Shown piece by piece: positions 33,440 through 44,736 of a stretch of DNA of 64,000 bases. The stretch's first letter is position 1; the number at the start of each line of letters is the position of its first letter. Both the position numbers and the translations under genes were made by a program. The stretch is taken from NCBI GenBank assembly GCA_019637685.1, contig JAHBVF010000003.1, positions 223,206-287,205 on the forward strand, in the 5' to 3' direction. Source of the DNA: Caldilineaceae bacterium (GTDB lineage Bacteria > Chloroflexota > Anaerolineae > Caldilineales > Caldilineaceae). The notes beneath the pieces were generated by a model. That model was not told the origin of the DNA. It was given only the letters and a program-made list of their open reading frames with translations, and did no database searches.

Positions 33440-33801
33440 AATGATTTCTCCATTCGGATTTGCTTTTCCACCGTAGTGGGCTGGTCCTCGCGAACAGGAC
33501 TTGCCCCAAAGTATAAGGCCAGACGCGGTCAGGTACAATGAGAAAAGTCTCAATTGCAGGGCGCAATGGGGGTGTAACTCAATTTTGGGGCAGCCGATTG
33601 GGAATCGACCAAACGATCTCCGGCGTAGCGCTTGCTTGTGGTCGATTCCCGGAATCAGCTATCCGCGCTCTCTTTCTGAACTGCACTCGGCGAACGGGGC
33701 GAACGCCTTTACAACGCAACGCCTTTGCATTGTCGTCCAACAACCAGTACCATACGATTGCGATAAAGTGCCCACCCTCTGACTCACAGGAAAAAATCCC
33801 C
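33440..33801. other. Gene-free region upstream of nirK and a dehydrogenase gene, with an inverted repeat
   Basis: This 362-bp divergent region has no credible gene. It contains a 12-bp inverted repeat (33600-33611 with 33639-33650) around a 27-nt loop and a TACAAT box near 33533, which could drive the + strand gene. No clear FNR or NnrR half-site pair was seen for nirK. Confidence 0.45.
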
Positions 33802-34779
33802 ATGACGAACACTTTCCCCAATCCATCCGACCTGACCATCTGCTTTGCCCACGTGGCCTATCAGATGGAAACAACCTTTGCCCGCCGGGAAACTGGCATC
33901 CGCCATTTCCAGGTCTGGTCTCGTCAGGAACTGGCTGAGCGGCTGCCCGAAGCCGATGTGCTGGTGGTCTCCGGCTTCTGGCAGAACAGTCTGCTGGAGA
34001 ACGCGCCCAAACTGCGCTTTATCCAGTCCATCGGCGCGGGGGTGGATCAGTTCGATCAGGCCGCGCTGGCGAAACGGGGCATCCGCCTGGCCAATGCCAG
34101 CGGCGTCAATCGCAACGCGGTCAGCGAGCACGCGGTCGCCTGCATCCTGGCCCTGACCCGGCAGATCCACACCGGACGGGACAACCAGCGCCAGCACATC
34201 TGGCGGGGGATGATCTCCGACCTGTCCCAGCGGGAGGACGAACTGGGCGGCAAGACGCTGCTGATCGTCGGGCTGGGCGCGATTGGGTCCCGGCTGGCAA
34301 AGCTGGCAAAAGCCTTTGATATGCGGGTGATCGCCACAAAGCGCAATCCGGACACAGCCCAGGGCGGGGCGGATGAGGTTTACACGCCGGATCGTCTGGC
34401 CGAACTGATCCCCCAGGCCGATTTCGTCGCGCTCACCTGCCCGCTGACGCCAGAGACAACAAATCTCATCGACGAAGCCGCCTTCGCGGCCATGAAGCCC
34501 GGCGCTTACCTCATTAATATGGCCCGGGGCCGCTGCGTGGACGAACCCGCGCTTCTGGCAGCGCTGCGGGACGGCACAATCGCGGGCGCGGCCATCGACC
34601 ACTTCTGGGACGAACCCCTGCCCGCGGACTCGCCCTTCTGGGATTTGGAAAACCTACTCATCACGCCCCACACCGCGGGCGAAACACGAATGTATGAGGA
34701 GAATGTGCTGGACATTCTGCTGGAAAATCTGGGCAGGCTGGAAGAGGCCCGTTCCGATCTGCGCAATCAGGTAGTCTGA
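33802..34779 (+). CDS. D-2-hydroxyacid dehydrogenase, NAD-dependent
   Basis: A 325-residue enzyme. ATG 33802 (MTNTFPNPSDLTICFAHVAY) was chosen; upstream frame of 88 codons is not protein-like. Features: substrate domain 1-105, Rossmann motif LLIVGLGAIGSRLAKLAKAF near 160, and the catalytic trio Arg in NMARGRCVDE near 243, Glu in HFWDEPLPADS near 272 and His in LITPHTAGET near 292. The family reduces 2-keto acids or oxidises D-2-hydroxy acids such as glycerate, phosphoglycerate or glyoxylate. The following gene is a paralogue with its own promoter, perhaps for a different sugar-acid substrate. Confidence 0.92.
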   Translation: MTNTFPNPSDLTICFAHVAYQMETTFARRETGIRHFQVWSRQELAERLPEADVLVVSGFWQNSLLENAPKLRFIQSIGAGVDQFDQAALAKRGIRLANASGVNRNAVSEHAVACILALTRQIHTGRDNQRQHIWRGMISDLSQREDELGGKTLLIVGLGAIGSRLAKLAKAFDMRVIATKRNPDTAQGGADEVYTPDRLAELIPQADFVALTCPLTPETTNLIDEAAFAAMKPGAYLINMARGRCVDEPALLAALRDGTIAGAAIDHFWDEPLPADSPFWDLENLLITPHTAGETRMYEENVLDILLENLGRLEEARSDLRNQVV

Positions 34780-34794
34780 ATCATTTTTCTTTGG

Positions 34795-34823
34795 TTGAGT
34801 CGCCACCCGTCCTATGCTATAGT
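34795..34823 (+). promoter_or_regulatory. Predicted sigma70 promoter for the second hydroxyacid dehydrogenase
   Basis: TTGAGT (34795-34800), 17-bp spacer, TATAGT (34818-34823); about 88 bp before the ATG at 34918. Confidence 0.7.
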
Positions 34824-34917
34824 GACGCCTGCTTCTGTTTAATTCTTCCACCATTCGACGGCGGTAAGCAGTTCCCGATTCTGATTTCCCACCCCAACAA
34901 AACCGGAGGAAACCCCA

Positions 34918-35868
34918 ATGAAAGTTGTCATCACCACCCCTTGGGTAGGTCGTTATGTGGATATGTTTCTCGACGCCTTCCCCGAAGTTGAGTTTGTCAG
35001 CGGTGACACACCGGAAGAGATCATTGCTGTGGGCGCAGACGCAGAAGTCGCGTTTGGTCCGGTGGATCAAAAACTATTGGAAGGCCTGAAGGGGCTGAAA
35101 TGGATTGCTTCGGCCAGCGCGGGTGTGGAATGGATGCGCAACGCGCCGGGGCTGCCGGCCACGGATATTATCGTCACCAACACCCGGGGCGCGCACGCCA
35201 GCACCATCGCCGAACACACTTTTGGAATGCTCGTCCATCTGGCCCGCCGCTTCGACGAACTCTCTGCGGCCCAGAAACGCCACGAATGGATTCGAGGGGC
35301 CGAGTTGCCCTTCACCGGTCTGGCCGGGCTGACAATGGGTATCGTCGGTCTGGGCAATATTGGGCGCAACATCGCCAGCCGGGCCAAAGCCTTCGAGATG
35401 GATGTGATCGCGGTGGACGCACATCCCGTGGACAAGCCGGACTACGTGAGCGAGTTGGGCCTGCTGGACGGGCTGGACAGCCTGCTGGAGCGGTCGGATG
35501 TGGTGATTGTGACCGTGCCGATTACCCCTGAAACGCGGGGAATGATCGGCGCACGGGAGTTGGAACTGCTCAAAGACACAGCAATTTTTATGGTCGTCTC
35601 CCGGGGTGGTATTGTCAATGAACCAGCGCTGATCGAGACATTGAAAAGCGGTCGTCTGCTGGGCGCGGCCCTGGATGTGGCCGATGTCGAGCCTCTCCCC
35701 GCGGACAATCCCCTGTGGGATGCGCCCCGGCTCTTCATCACCCCCCACTGCTCGCCCACCTCCCGCCAGACCCACGCCAATGTAATGAATATGATGCAGA
35801 CGAATCTGCGCCACTTTCTGGCCGGGGAACCGCTGGAGAATGTAGTGAATAAGTCGTTGGGATATTAG
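34918..35868 (+). CDS. D-2-hydroxyacid dehydrogenase, second copy
   Basis: A 316-residue enzyme behind GGAGG. Rossmann motif LTMGIVGLGNIGRNIASRAK near 138; catalytic Arg in VVSRGGIVNEPAL near 228, Glu in DVADVEPLPADNP near 258, and His in FITPHCSPTSR near 277. A tryptophan-rich segment AGVEWMRNAPGL precedes the hinge. It is about one third identical by eye to the gene just upstream. Substrate not predictable. It ends 87 bp before a DinB-like gene, with a paired low-complexity repeat between. Confidence 0.92.
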   Translation: MKVVITTPWVGRYVDMFLDAFPEVEFVSGDTPEEIIAVGADAEVAFGPVDQKLLEGLKGLKWIASASAGVEWMRNAPGLPATDIIVTNTRGAHASTIAEHTFGMLVHLARRFDELSAAQKRHEWIRGAELPFTGLAGLTMGIVGLGNIGRNIASRAKAFEMDVIAVDAHPVDKPDYVSELGLLDGLDSLLERSDVVIVTVPITPETRGMIGARELELLKDTAIFMVVSRGGIVNEPALIETLKSGRLLGAALDVADVEPLPADNPLWDAPRLFITPHCSPTSRQTHANVMNMMQTNLRHFLAGEPLENVVNKSLGY

Positions 35869-35926
35869 AGATTGGGAGACTGGAGATTGGGGGATTGTGT
35901 CGTGTGCGTCCAATCTCCCAATCTCT
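35867..35926. repeat. GATTGGGA-type intergenic inverted repeat
   Basis: AGAGATTGGGAGA followed by GGAGATTGG (35867-35890) faces CCAATCTCCCAATCTCT (35910-35926). Same sequence family as 60652-60720 and 61690-61803, with a half-copy at 38561-38587. The left arm overlaps the stop codon of the upstream gene. Confidence 0.7.
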
Positions 35927-35955
35927 CAATCACTTCCACGCGAAGGGAGTGGCGA

Positions 35956-36453
35956 ATGGCGCCAAACGCGGTTCTGCGAATGTTCGACTACAATGAATGG
36001 GCGTGGCAGCGGATCTTTCCCAGTCTGGCCGCGCTGCCAGCGGAAGAGTATTGCGCGGAACGGCCCTTCTTTTGGCATTCCCTCCACGGGCTGGCGGTAC
36101 ACAGCTTCGGGGCAGACTGGATTTGGCTGCAACGCTGCCAGGGCGTTTCACCGTCGGCGCTGCCCGCGATGGAGAGCGTGGCGGACCTGGCCGATCTGCG
36201 CCGCCGTTGGGACCCGGTGCGGGCAGAGTTTCGGGCATATGTGGCCGGGTTGGGCGGCGCGCAGTTGGCAGCAGAGATCACCTATCGGGACACGGCAGGC
36301 AAGCCCTACTCCTTCAGCCTGGACGATCTCCTGCGCCACGTGATGAACCACGCGACCGAACATCGCTCCCAGATGACGCCGACACTCTTTCAGTTGGGCC
36401 ATCCGACTGAGCCATTGGACTATCTCTACTTTGCCCGGCGGTCCGCACAATAG
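35956..36453 (+). CDS. DinB-family metal-dependent four-helix protein
   Basis: A 165-residue protein from ATG 35956 behind GGGAGTGG; the frame upstream runs into repeat sequence. It has the DinB/YfiT layout of four helices and a three-His metal site: His in FFWHSLHGLAVHSFGADW near 42-50, and HVMNHATEHRSQM near 135-143. The family includes thiol- or bacillithiol-transferases and many uncharacterised members. No partner gene indicates the substrate. Confidence 0.88.
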   Translation: MAPNAVLRMFDYNEWAWQRIFPSLAALPAEEYCAERPFFWHSLHGLAVHSFGADWIWLQRCQGVSPSALPAMESVADLADLRRRWDPVRAEFRAYVAGLGGAQLAAEITYRDTAGKPYSFSLDDLLRHVMNHATEHRSQMTPTLFQLGHPTEPLDYLYFARRSAQ

Positions 36454-36456
36454 AAA

Positions 36457-36521
36457 AACCACAAAGCCACAGAGGCCCGAAGAAAGCACTTCTCGCTTTG
36501 TGTCTTTGCGCCGTTGTGGTT
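36457..36521. repeat. Intergenic inverted repeat (ACCACAAAG type)
   Basis: AACCACAA (36457-36464) pairs with TTGTGGTT (36514-36521); the interior is a degenerate continuation (CAAAGCCACAGAG against CTTTGTGTCTTTG). A related repeat lies at 51772-51835. Confidence 0.55.
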
Positions 36522-36541
36522 GCACTTTGCAGAGGTGAAAA

Positions 36542-37429
36542 ATGCATTACACAGCAGAAACGGTTCTGGTGCGCGGCCAGAATGACCCAAACGACCCGGA
36601 TTTGATTCTCTCCATCACCCCAGAGAGTGCGGGTTGGGATTATATCTCCTTCCAGGCCCGACGGCTGGCAAAGGCCACGAGTTGGTCCTTTGACACGGGC
36701 GACAACGAATTTGCCTTTGTCAATTTGACCGGAAGGTACAGCGTCACTTCCAATCGGGGCGAATGGACGGGCATTGGCGGGCGGGCGAATGTCTTCACCG
36801 GCGCGGCCCACGCACTCTATCTGCCCCGCCACACCCAACTGACTGTCATCGCGGAGGAAGCGGGCGAGTTTGCGGTCACGTGGGTTCCCACAGACGAGGA
36901 TCACGACCCCTGGCTCATCCGCCTGGAGGATGTGCCCACAGGCGTGCGCGGCGGCGACAATGTGAGCCGCCAGATCAACGATCTGCTGCCCCCCGGCTCA
37001 CCGGTCCATCGACTGGTGCTGGTGGAGGTCTACACCCCCAGCGGCAACTGGAGCAGCTATCCGCCCCACAAACACGACGTTCACATCGAAGACGCCGCGG
37101 GCAATCTGATCGAAGCCGATCTGGAGGAAGTCTACTTCTATCGCATGGACCGGCCCGAAGGCTTCGCCTACCAGCGGGTCTACACCGACGAGAACTCGCC
37201 CCTGCATCAGGCGGGCCAGCCCATCGACGCGCTGGTGCGGGTGGGCCACAACGAAGCCGTCCTCGTCCCAGAAGGCTATCATCCGGTCGTCTCTATGCCC
37301 GGCTACACCACCTACTATTTGAATGTCCTGGCTGGCAGCGCGCAGAGTCTCGCCAACCAGGACGACCCCAACTATTCGTGGGTGAAGCACAGCTACACGA
37401 AGGTTGACGAGCGATTGCCGCTTTATTGA
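36542..37429 (+). CDS. iolB: 5-deoxy-glucuronate isomerase
   Basis: A 295-residue cupin enzyme of myo-inositol catabolism that converts 5-deoxy-D-glucuronate to 5-dehydro-2-deoxy-D-gluconate in the cytoplasm. It matches IolB throughout: AGWDYISFQARRL near 31, LVLVEVYTPSGNWSSYPPHK near 160 with the metal-binding His pair in PPHKHD, EADLEEVYFYR near 192 and the GYHPVVSMPGYTTYYLN motif near 244. GAGGTG precedes the ATG. First gene of the inositol cluster, 110 bp before iolC. Full length. Confidence 0.95.
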   Translation: MHYTAETVLVRGQNDPNDPDLILSITPESAGWDYISFQARRLAKATSWSFDTGDNEFAFVNLTGRYSVTSNRGEWTGIGGRANVFTGAAHALYLPRHTQLTVIAEEAGEFAVTWVPTDEDHDPWLIRLEDVPTGVRGGDNVSRQINDLLPPGSPVHRLVLVEVYTPSGNWSSYPPHKHDVHIEDAAGNLIEADLEEVYFYRMDRPEGFAYQRVYTDENSPLHQAGQPIDALVRVGHNEAVLVPEGYHPVVSMPGYTTYYLNVLAGSAQSLANQDDPNYSWVKHSYTKVDERLPLY

Positions 37430-37430
37430 G

Positions 37431-37505
37431 AAGGCAAAGGGGAAAAGGGAAAGGCAAAAGTTGCGGTACACGACATTTTTGCCTTCTCTTTTTGCCTTTT
37501 GCCTT
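37431..37505. repeat. Intergenic inverted repeat (AAGGCAAAAGG type)
   Basis: AAGGCAAAGGGG and AAGGCAAAAG on the left (37431-37459) face GCCTTCTC and TTTTGCCTTTTGCCTT on the right (37476-37505). An isolated half-copy lies at about 54453-54490. Confidence 0.6.
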
Positions 37506-37539
37506 GTAAAAATCCCCTTTTGATTCACGAGGCGAACCA

Positions 37540-38562
37540 ATGACCCCGAACTCCTCTCGTACCTACGACTCCCTCCACATGGGCCGCTCGTCCATCGATC
37601 TGTACAGCAACGACGTGGGCGCGCCCTTTCCCGAAATCACCAGTTTTGCCGCCTATGTGGGCGGATCGCCGACGAATATCAGTGTGGGCGGACGGCGGTT
37701 GGGGCTGAAGACAGCCATTGTCACCGGTCTGGGCGAAGACCCGGTGGGCGATTTCATCCAGGCTTTTCTGGACAAGGAGGGCGTGGACAGTTCCTACACC
37801 GTGCGCAAACCCGGCCACCGCACCAGCGCGGTCGTCCTCGGCATTGAGCCGCCGGACAAATTTCCACTGGTCTACTACCGGGACAACTGCGCGGACATCG
37901 AACTGACGATTGACGACGTGCTGGCCGCGCCCATTGCGGACGCCAAAGTATTTCAGTTTGCGGGCACAAATCTGAGCAAAGAACCGAGCCGTAGCGCCAC
38001 AATGCACGGCGCAGAGATCGCCCGGCGTTCGGGCACGGATGTGATCCTCGACCTGGACTTTCGCCCCAACCAGTGGCACGACCCCCGGGCTTTTGGCGTC
38101 GTCGTGCGCTCGATTCTGCATTCGGTGGATGTGGTCATCGGCACGGACGACGAAATTAAAGCGACGGTCCTGGCTGACAGCAGCCAGATGAGCGTGACCC
38201 ATTCCCAGATATCCGACACAAAAGTGGAGGGCGACGCGTTGCAGGCCATCCGCACGCTCCTCTCCCTCGGCCCCAAAGCCGTGGTGCAGAAGGTGGGTGC
38301 GCTGGGCGCGCGGGTGCATTTGGCTGACGGCACAGTCATCGAAGCGCCGGGCTTTCCGGTGGACATCTACAACATTCTGGGCGCAGGGGACGCGTTTGGC
38401 GCGGGCTTCATCTACGGCTATGTCCACGGCTGGGAGTGGCGCAAGGCTGCCCGGTTGGGCAATGCCTGCGGCGCGATTGTGGTGACGAAACACGGCTGCG
38501 CCAACTTTATGCCCACGTATGACGAAGTGATGGCTTTTGTGGAGGGGCGGGGCGGGTTGTAG
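37540..38562 (+). CDS. iolC: 5-dehydro-2-deoxygluconokinase
   Basis: A 340-residue PfkB-family sugar kinase. It phosphorylates 5-dehydro-2-deoxygluconate in inositol breakdown. Motifs: MGRSSIDLYSNDVG near 14, which is typical of IolC, the PfkB signature 1 AAYVGGSPTNISVGGRRLG near 38, and signature 2 with the catalytic Asp in NILGAGDAFGAGFIYGY near 280. GAGG lies before the ATG. The C-terminal aldolase-like domain of longer IolC fusions is absent. It follows iolB directly; a divergent PIN toxin-antitoxin pair separates it from iolD. Confidence 0.94.
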   Translation: MTPNSSRTYDSLHMGRSSIDLYSNDVGAPFPEITSFAAYVGGSPTNISVGGRRLGLKTAIVTGLGEDPVGDFIQAFLDKEGVDSSYTVRKPGHRTSAVVLGIEPPDKFPLVYYRDNCADIELTIDDVLAAPIADAKVFQFAGTNLSKEPSRSATMHGAEIARRSGTDVILDLDFRPNQWHDPRAFGVVVRSILHSVDVVIGTDDEIKATVLADSSQMSVTHSQISDTKVEGDALQAIRTLLSLGPKAVVQKVGALGARVHLADGTVIEAPGFPVDIYNILGAGDAFGAGFIYGYVHGWEWRKAARLGNACGAIVVTKHGCANFMPTYDEVMAFVEGRGGL

Positions 38563-38584
38563 AGAATTGGGGATTGGGGATTGG

Positions 38585-38995
38585 CTACCAGACGCAGGCG
38601 GCGAGGCCGGATTGGGTGATGTTGTCATCTTTGGTGAGGATGGCGACGTCGAAGCCAGCTTCCTCAGCCAGCAGCGCCGTGGCTACAATCTGGCGGTCGT
38701 GCATTTCGGAAATGGCCTTGCAGTCGAGGGTTTTCGCGACAGTTTCCTGATCCAGCACAGCGATTTTCATACGATTGTCCTGCGCAATCTCCCGCAGAAG
38801 CTCTGTTTCGGATATGGAGTACAGATGTGGTTTTCGTTCCAGAATATACAGTGCTTCTGCCAGGACAATAGAGGGAATCAATATCCGGGAGGCGGGATCG
38901 TTGAGTATTCGTGAGGCTGATTTGCCCAGTTGCGCATCGACTGCGAGATGCCAGACGAGTGTATGCGTGTCAGCGACATAAAGAGAGTCCGCCAT
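38585..38995 (-). CDS. PIN-domain ribonuclease toxin (VapC-like)
   Basis: A 136-residue PIN protein with the acidic active-site set Asp9 (YVADTHTLVWH), Glu47 (VLAEALYI), Asp100 (MHDRQIVATAL) and Asp123/124 (TKDDNI). VapC toxins cleave tRNA or rRNA. Its start overlaps the end of the upstream antitoxin-like gene by 26 bp, the classic coupling of such pairs. The pair lies in the minus direction inside the iol cluster. The C-terminus abuts a half-copy of the GATTGGGGA repeat. Confidence 0.92.
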   Translation of the reverse strand: MADSLYVADTHTLVWHLAVDAQLGKSASRILNDPASRILIPSIVLAEALYILERKPHLYSISETELLREIAQDNRMKIAVLDQETVAKTLDCKAISEMHDRQIVATALLAEEAGFDVAILTKDDNITQSGLAACVW

Positions 38996-39365
38996 TCTCC
39001 AACTCCTCTTCGCTTGGATGCCACTCTGCGGCTCGGAAATCTTCTTCGTCGAAGACGATACCTTTCAAAAGACCTGGTTTCAACATTTGCTCTGGCTCCG
39101 GGTCTGGGCGACTCATCAATTCCTGAATGACCTCAGACAACGTGGGATGAGAGCTAACTGGTGAGCCTTTCTGGGACGCTGATCCTCTTTCCGCTTTTGC
39201 CGCGTCCTCATCCACCCGATAGAGAGGCGCAGTCTCGGCAACAGTGTCGATCTGGGGCAAATCGGTTGCACTTCGTTGCAGCATTCCGGCGGTAGCCCGA
39301 ATGACGGTCAACTTCTCACTATCCGTGAGCTGCTCGATTGTTTTGATCACCTGCTCTACACTCAT
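38970..39365 (-). CDS. Putative antitoxin partner of the PIN toxin
   Basis: A 131-residue protein with AGGAGG before the ATG. The N-terminus MSVEQVIKTIEQLTDSEKLT is helical, like the start of many small antitoxins. A disordered acidic middle follows, then a C-terminal part (LKGIVFDEEDFRAAEWHPSE) that could wrap the toxin active site. No certain family was recognised, so the antitoxin role rests on order, the 26-bp overlap and size. A partial palindrome, ATCGGT and ACCGAT (39380-39403), lies just upstream and may be its autoregulatory site. Confidence 0.75.
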   Translation of the reverse strand: MSVEQVIKTIEQLTDSEKLTVIRATAGMLQRSATDLPQIDTVAETAPLYRVDEDAAKAERGSASQKGSPVSSHPTLSEVIQELMSRPDPEPEQMLKPGLLKGIVFDEEDFRAAEWHPSEEELENGGLSLCR

Positions 39366-39379
39366 TTGATTTTCCTCCT

Positions 39380-39403
39380 ATCGGTGTGAGATAGACAACC
39401 GAT
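39380..39403. promoter_or_regulatory. Candidate operator of the toxin-antitoxin pair
   Basis: 6-bp inverted repeat ATCGGT/ACCGAT with a 12-bp spacer, placed between the divergent antitoxin and iolD starts. Short and unproven. Confidence 0.3.
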
Positions 39404-39463
39404 GCGTTGTGTGTAATCATACGATCATCTGACACATCCGTCAAGCAAGGAGTACCAATTTCA

Positions 39464-41350
<1,887 letters not shown>

Positions 41351-41445
41351 TCGAGTGCGTCCTTCTGTCTCGCCTGGTGTACAATAGCGGTGAACAGTTT
41401 CGATTGAATCCCATTCGATTGGTTCACACCAAAGGAGAAACACGT

Positions 41446-42924
41446 ATGAGCGCCCCCAAGCAACTGCTCAACTATATCAACGGCCAGTGGAAGCGCAGCA
41501 GCGCCTCGGAATCCCGGCCTGTTCACAATCCGGCCAGCAACGCGGTCATCGCCACTGTCGCGCTCTCGCCCGCGGCAGAGGTGGACGAGGCCGTGCGCCT
41601 GGCCCAGGCCGCCTTCCCCGCTTGGCGGGCCACGCCGGTGGTGGATCGGGTGCAGCCCCTCTTTCGCCTGAAAATGCTGCTGGAAGAAAACCTGGACGCC
41701 ATCGCCCGCATTATCACCGAGGAGTGCGGCAAGACCTACGCCGAAAGTGTGGGCGAAATGCGCCGGGGCATTGAGAATGTGGAGACAGCCTGCGGAATGC
41801 CGATTCTGATCCAGGGCTACAACAACGAAGACATCGCCAGAGGCATCGACGAGCACATGTTCCGCCAGCCCCTGGGCGTGGTGGCCGCCATCACCCCTTT
41901 CAACTTTCCGGGGATGATTCCCTTCTGGTTTCTGCCCTACGCGGTGGCAACGGGCAACTGCTTCATCCTCAAGCCCAGCGAAAAAGTGCCCCTGACCAGT
42001 CAGAAAATTTTTGAATTGCTGGAGCAGGCCGATTTCCCAGCCGGCGTGCTCCAACTGGTCCACGGCGGCGCGGATACGGTCAACGGGCTGCTGGATCATC
42101 CGGGCGTACGGGCCATCAGCTTCGTGGGTTCCACGCCGGTGGCAAAGTACGTCTATCAACGGGCCACGGCCAACGGCAAGCGCGCCCAGTGCCAGGGCGG
42201 GGCCAAGAATCCAGTGGTGGTCATGCCCGACGCGGATATGGAGACGACGACCCGGATTATGGGCGATTCTGCCTTTGGCTGCGCGGGCCAGCGCTGCCTG
42301 GCCGCGTCCGTCGCCATTACCGTCGGCGGGGCCAAGAATCCCTTCACCGAAGCCATCGCCGACGTCGCCAGCAGCCGCACAGTGGGCTTCGGGCTGGACG
42401 AGGGCGTGCAGATGGGGCCGGTGATTACAGCAGAGAGCAAAGCCCGCATCGAAGGGCTGATCGGCAAGGGCGCGGCCGAGGGCGCGTCTGTGCTGGTGGA
42501 TGGCCGGCAGAAGAGCGTCAGCGGCTATGAGGACGGCAATTGGGTCTTCCCGACGATTCTGGACGGGGTGAACCCCAGCGGCGAAATCGCGCGCACAGAG
42601 ATTTTCGGGCCGGTGCTCAGTCTGATGCACGCGACAGACATCGACGAAGCCATTGCGCTGGTCAACAACCGGGCCTACGGCAATATGGCCTGCCTCTTCA
42701 CCCGGGACGGCGCGGTGGCGCGCAAGTTCCGCTACGAAGCTGACGCGGGCAATGTGGGCATCAATATCGGCGTGGCCGCGCCCATGGCCTTCTTCCCCTT
42801 CAGCGGCTGGAACGACAGCTTCTTCGGCGATCTCCACGCCCAATCCCGCCACGGCGTGGAATTCTACACCCAGACGAAAGTGGTGGTGGAGCGCTGGCCG
42901 CTGGAATGGAGTCGGAAATTTTGA
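41446..42924 (+). CDS. iolA: Methylmalonate-semialdehyde dehydrogenase (CoA-acylating)
   Basis: A 492-residue aldehyde dehydrogenase. ATG 41446 has AAAGGAG upstream. The MmsA/IolA subgroup is clear: [20 protein letters not shown] near 10, [20 protein letters not shown] near 152, [20 protein letters not shown] near 245, and Cys284 in GCAGQRCLA as the nucleophile. It converts malonate semialdehyde (from inositol) to acetyl-CoA, and methylmalonate semialdehyde (from valine) to propionyl-CoA. The stop codon merges with a GACAGGATGACAGGAT repeat. Confidence 0.94.
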   Translation: MSAPKQLLNYINGQWKRSSASESRPVHNPASNAVIATVALSPAAEVDEAVRLAQAAFPAWRATPVVDRVQPLFRLKMLLEENLDAIARIITEECGKTYAESVGEMRRGIENVETACGMPILIQGYNNEDIARGIDEHMFRQPLGVVAAITPFNFPGMIPFWFLPYAVATGNCFILKPSEKVPLTSQKIFELLEQADFPAGVLQLVHGGADTVNGLLDHPGVRAISFVGSTPVAKYVYQRATANGKRAQCQGGAKNPVVVMPDADMETTTRIMGDSAFGCAGQRCLAASVAITVGGAKNPFTEAIADVASSRTVGFGLDEGVQMGPVITAESKARIEGLIGKGAAEGASVLVDGRQKSVSGYEDGNWVFPTILDGVNPSGEIARTEIFGPVLSLMHATDIDEAIALVNNRAYGNMACLFTRDGAVARKFRYEADAGNVGINIGVAAPMAFFPFSGWNDSFFGDLHAQSRHGVEFYTQTKVVVERWPLEWSRKF

Positions 42925-42948
42925 CAGGATGACAGGATGACAGGATGA
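42922..42948. repeat. GACAGGATG-type repeat, left border of a small cassette
   Basis: GACAGGATG occurs three times in a row, starting in the iolA stop codon. The complement (TCATCCTGTCATCCC) lies at 43388-43416 beyond the four-helix-bundle gene. The same family forms the hairpin at 58013-58071. Confidence 0.7.
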
Positions 42949-42987
42949 GCGGTCTCTCAGATTGTTTTCCGAAAGCGCGGGTCCAGA

Positions 42988-43383
42988 ATGGCAGCGAAAA
43001 TTGTCAATCACCGGGATTTGGATGTCTATTGCAGAGCGTTCGAGAATGCAACGACAATTTTTCGTCTCTCGCAATCCTTTCCAAAGGAAGAGACGTACTC
43101 GCTAACCGATCAGATTCGACGTTCGTCTCGCTCTGTCTGTGCCAATTTGGCGGAAGCCTGGCGACGGCGCAGGTATGAAAGAGCCTTTATCGACAAGCTA
43201 TCAATCGCCGAAAGTGAGGCGGCTGAAACGCAAGTTTGGCTTGAATTCGCTGTGGAATGCAAATATATCCAGCGCGCAGAGGCCAGAGAACTATACAAAA
43301 GCTACGCCGCCATCATCGCAACACTTGTTGGGATGATCAATCACCCAGAAACCTGGGTCATCAGCCCAAAAACTACGGACTAA
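42988..43383 (+). CDS. Four-helix-bundle protein of the 23S rRNA intervening-sequence (IVP/S23) family
   Basis: A 131-residue basic helical protein. The family text is clear: HRDLDVYCRAFENATTIFRL near 8, FPKEETYSLTDQIRRSSRSV near 32, CANLAEAWRRRRYERAFIDK near 52, and SEAAETQVWLEFAVECKYI near 76. Relatives were first seen in insertions within 23S rRNA genes and are now found widely; related proteins serve as the Avd accessory of diversity-generating elements. The function of lone copies is unknown. No ribosome site is clear. It lies between iolA and the IolG-like gene, with complementary GACAGGATG/CATCCTGTC repeats on both sides. Confidence 0.92.
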   Translation: MAAKIVNHRDLDVYCRAFENATTIFRLSQSFPKEETYSLTDQIRRSSRSVCANLAEAWRRRRYERAFIDKLSIAESEAAETQVWLEFAVECKYIQRAEARELYKSYAAIIATLVGMINHPETWVISPKTTD

Positions 43384-43416
43384 CTTGTCATCCTGTCATC
43401 CCTTCATCTTGTCATC
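43384..43416. repeat. CATCCTGTC-type repeat, right border of the cassette
   Basis: TCATCCTGTCATCCC followed by TTCATCTTGTCATC, complementary to 42922-42948. Confidence 0.7.
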
Positions 43417-43473
43417 ACGTCCAAAGCGAGTCACCACATCTCACATGCAAAATCAAGCAAGTACGGGCAACCA

Positions 43474-44646
43474 ATGACCACCACCCTCGGCATCGGCGTC
43501 ATCGGGATGGGCTGGATGGGGACGGTACATAGCCGTTCCTACCGGATGGTGAACGACCGTTTCCACGATTCCCCTGTGCGCGCCCGGCTGGTCATCTGCG
43601 CCGACGACGTGGCCCAGCGGGCGACGGAAGCCCAGGAGCAGTTGGGTTTTGCCGAATCCACCACCGACTGGCGGCGGGTGATCGAGCACCCGGAGGTGCA
43701 GATCGCCGTCATTGCCGCGCCCAACTTTCTGCATTTGGAAATGGTGAGCGCGGCCGCGGCCGCGGGCAAACACATTTTTTGCGAGAAGCCCGTGGGCCGC
43801 TCGCCCCAGGAGACGGCGGAGATCGAGCGGCTGGCACGGGAAGCCGGGGTGATGAGTTTCGTCGGCTTCAACTACCGCTGGGCGCCCATGGTGCAGCACT
43901 GCAAAGCGCTAATCGAGAACGGCAAACTGGGGACGCTGACCCACTACCGGGGCCGCTTCTTTTCCATGTACGGCAGCAATCCCAACGGTCTGCTCACCTG
44001 GCGTTTCCAGCAGGGGCTGGCCGGTTCCGGCGCGCTGGGGGACATTCTCTCCCACGTCATCGATATGTCCCATCTGCTCGTCAGCCCCATCCGTCGGGTG
44101 GTGAGCCATCGCCACACATTCATTCGCGAGCGCCCGTTGCCCATCCCCGGCCAGGGAACACACTTCTCTCTGGGCAAGCCCGGCGACCCGACGGGGCCTG
44201 TGGAAAACGAGGATTACGTAAGCGCGCTGGTGGAGTTTGAGAACGGCGTGCAGGGCAGCTTCGAGGCGTGTCGGGCCATCTTTGGGCCAAAGTGCGAAAT
44301 GAGTTTTGAGGTCAACGGCACCGCGGGCGCGGCCAAGTGGAACTTCGAGCGGATGAACGAACTGGAGCTATACCTGCCCGACCCGGAGGGGCTGCACGAC
44401 GGCTATACGACCCTGCTGGGCGGACCAAAATATCCCGGCCACGCCCGTTTCAACCCCGGCGACGGCATTGGCATGGGCTACGAAGACCTGAAAGTTATGG
44501 AAGCCCACAACTTTCTGATGTCGGTGGCCACAGGCGTGCAGGCCGCGCCCAGCTTCGCTGACGCGCTACGGCTGGCCCAGGTGCAGGCAGCGATAATGCG
44601 CTCCTGGGAGAGTGGCCGGTGGGAGGATATCGCAACCTTACAATAA
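43474..44646 (+). CDS. Gfo/Idh/MocA oxidoreductase in the inositol cluster (IolG-like)
   Basis: A 390-residue dehydrogenase with a canonical Rossmann start [18 protein letters not shown] and the Lys-Pro signature [15 protein letters not shown] near 103. The C-terminal domain has [18 protein letters not shown] near 186 with the usual Asp and His. Length and context fit myo-inositol or scyllo-inositol dehydrogenase, the first step of the pathway, but the family is too broad to be sure of the substrate. The ribosome site is weak. It follows the repeat-bordered four-helix-bundle gene. Confidence 0.88.
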   Translation: MTTTLGIGVIGMGWMGTVHSRSYRMVNDRFHDSPVRARLVICADDVAQRATEAQEQLGFAESTTDWRRVIEHPEVQIAVIAAPNFLHLEMVSAAAAAGKHIFCEKPVGRSPQETAEIERLAREAGVMSFVGFNYRWAPMVQHCKALIENGKLGTLTHYRGRFFSMYGSNPNGLLTWRFQQGLAGSGALGDILSHVIDMSHLLVSPIRRVVSHRHTFIRERPLPIPGQGTHFSLGKPGDPTGPVENEDYVSALVEFENGVQGSFEACRAIFGPKCEMSFEVNGTAGAAKWNFERMNELELYLPDPEGLHDGYTTLLGGPKYPGHARFNPGDGIGMGYEDLKVMEAHNFLMSVATGVQAAPSFADALRLAQVQAAIMRSWESGRWEDIATLQ

Positions 44647-44736
44647 CGGTACAGTGGAGAATCCGGACAGCGGATTCACGGAAAAACAACGGGGTTGAGG
44701 GCAGCAGAGCAGCAAGGCCAACCGTTTGTGATAATT

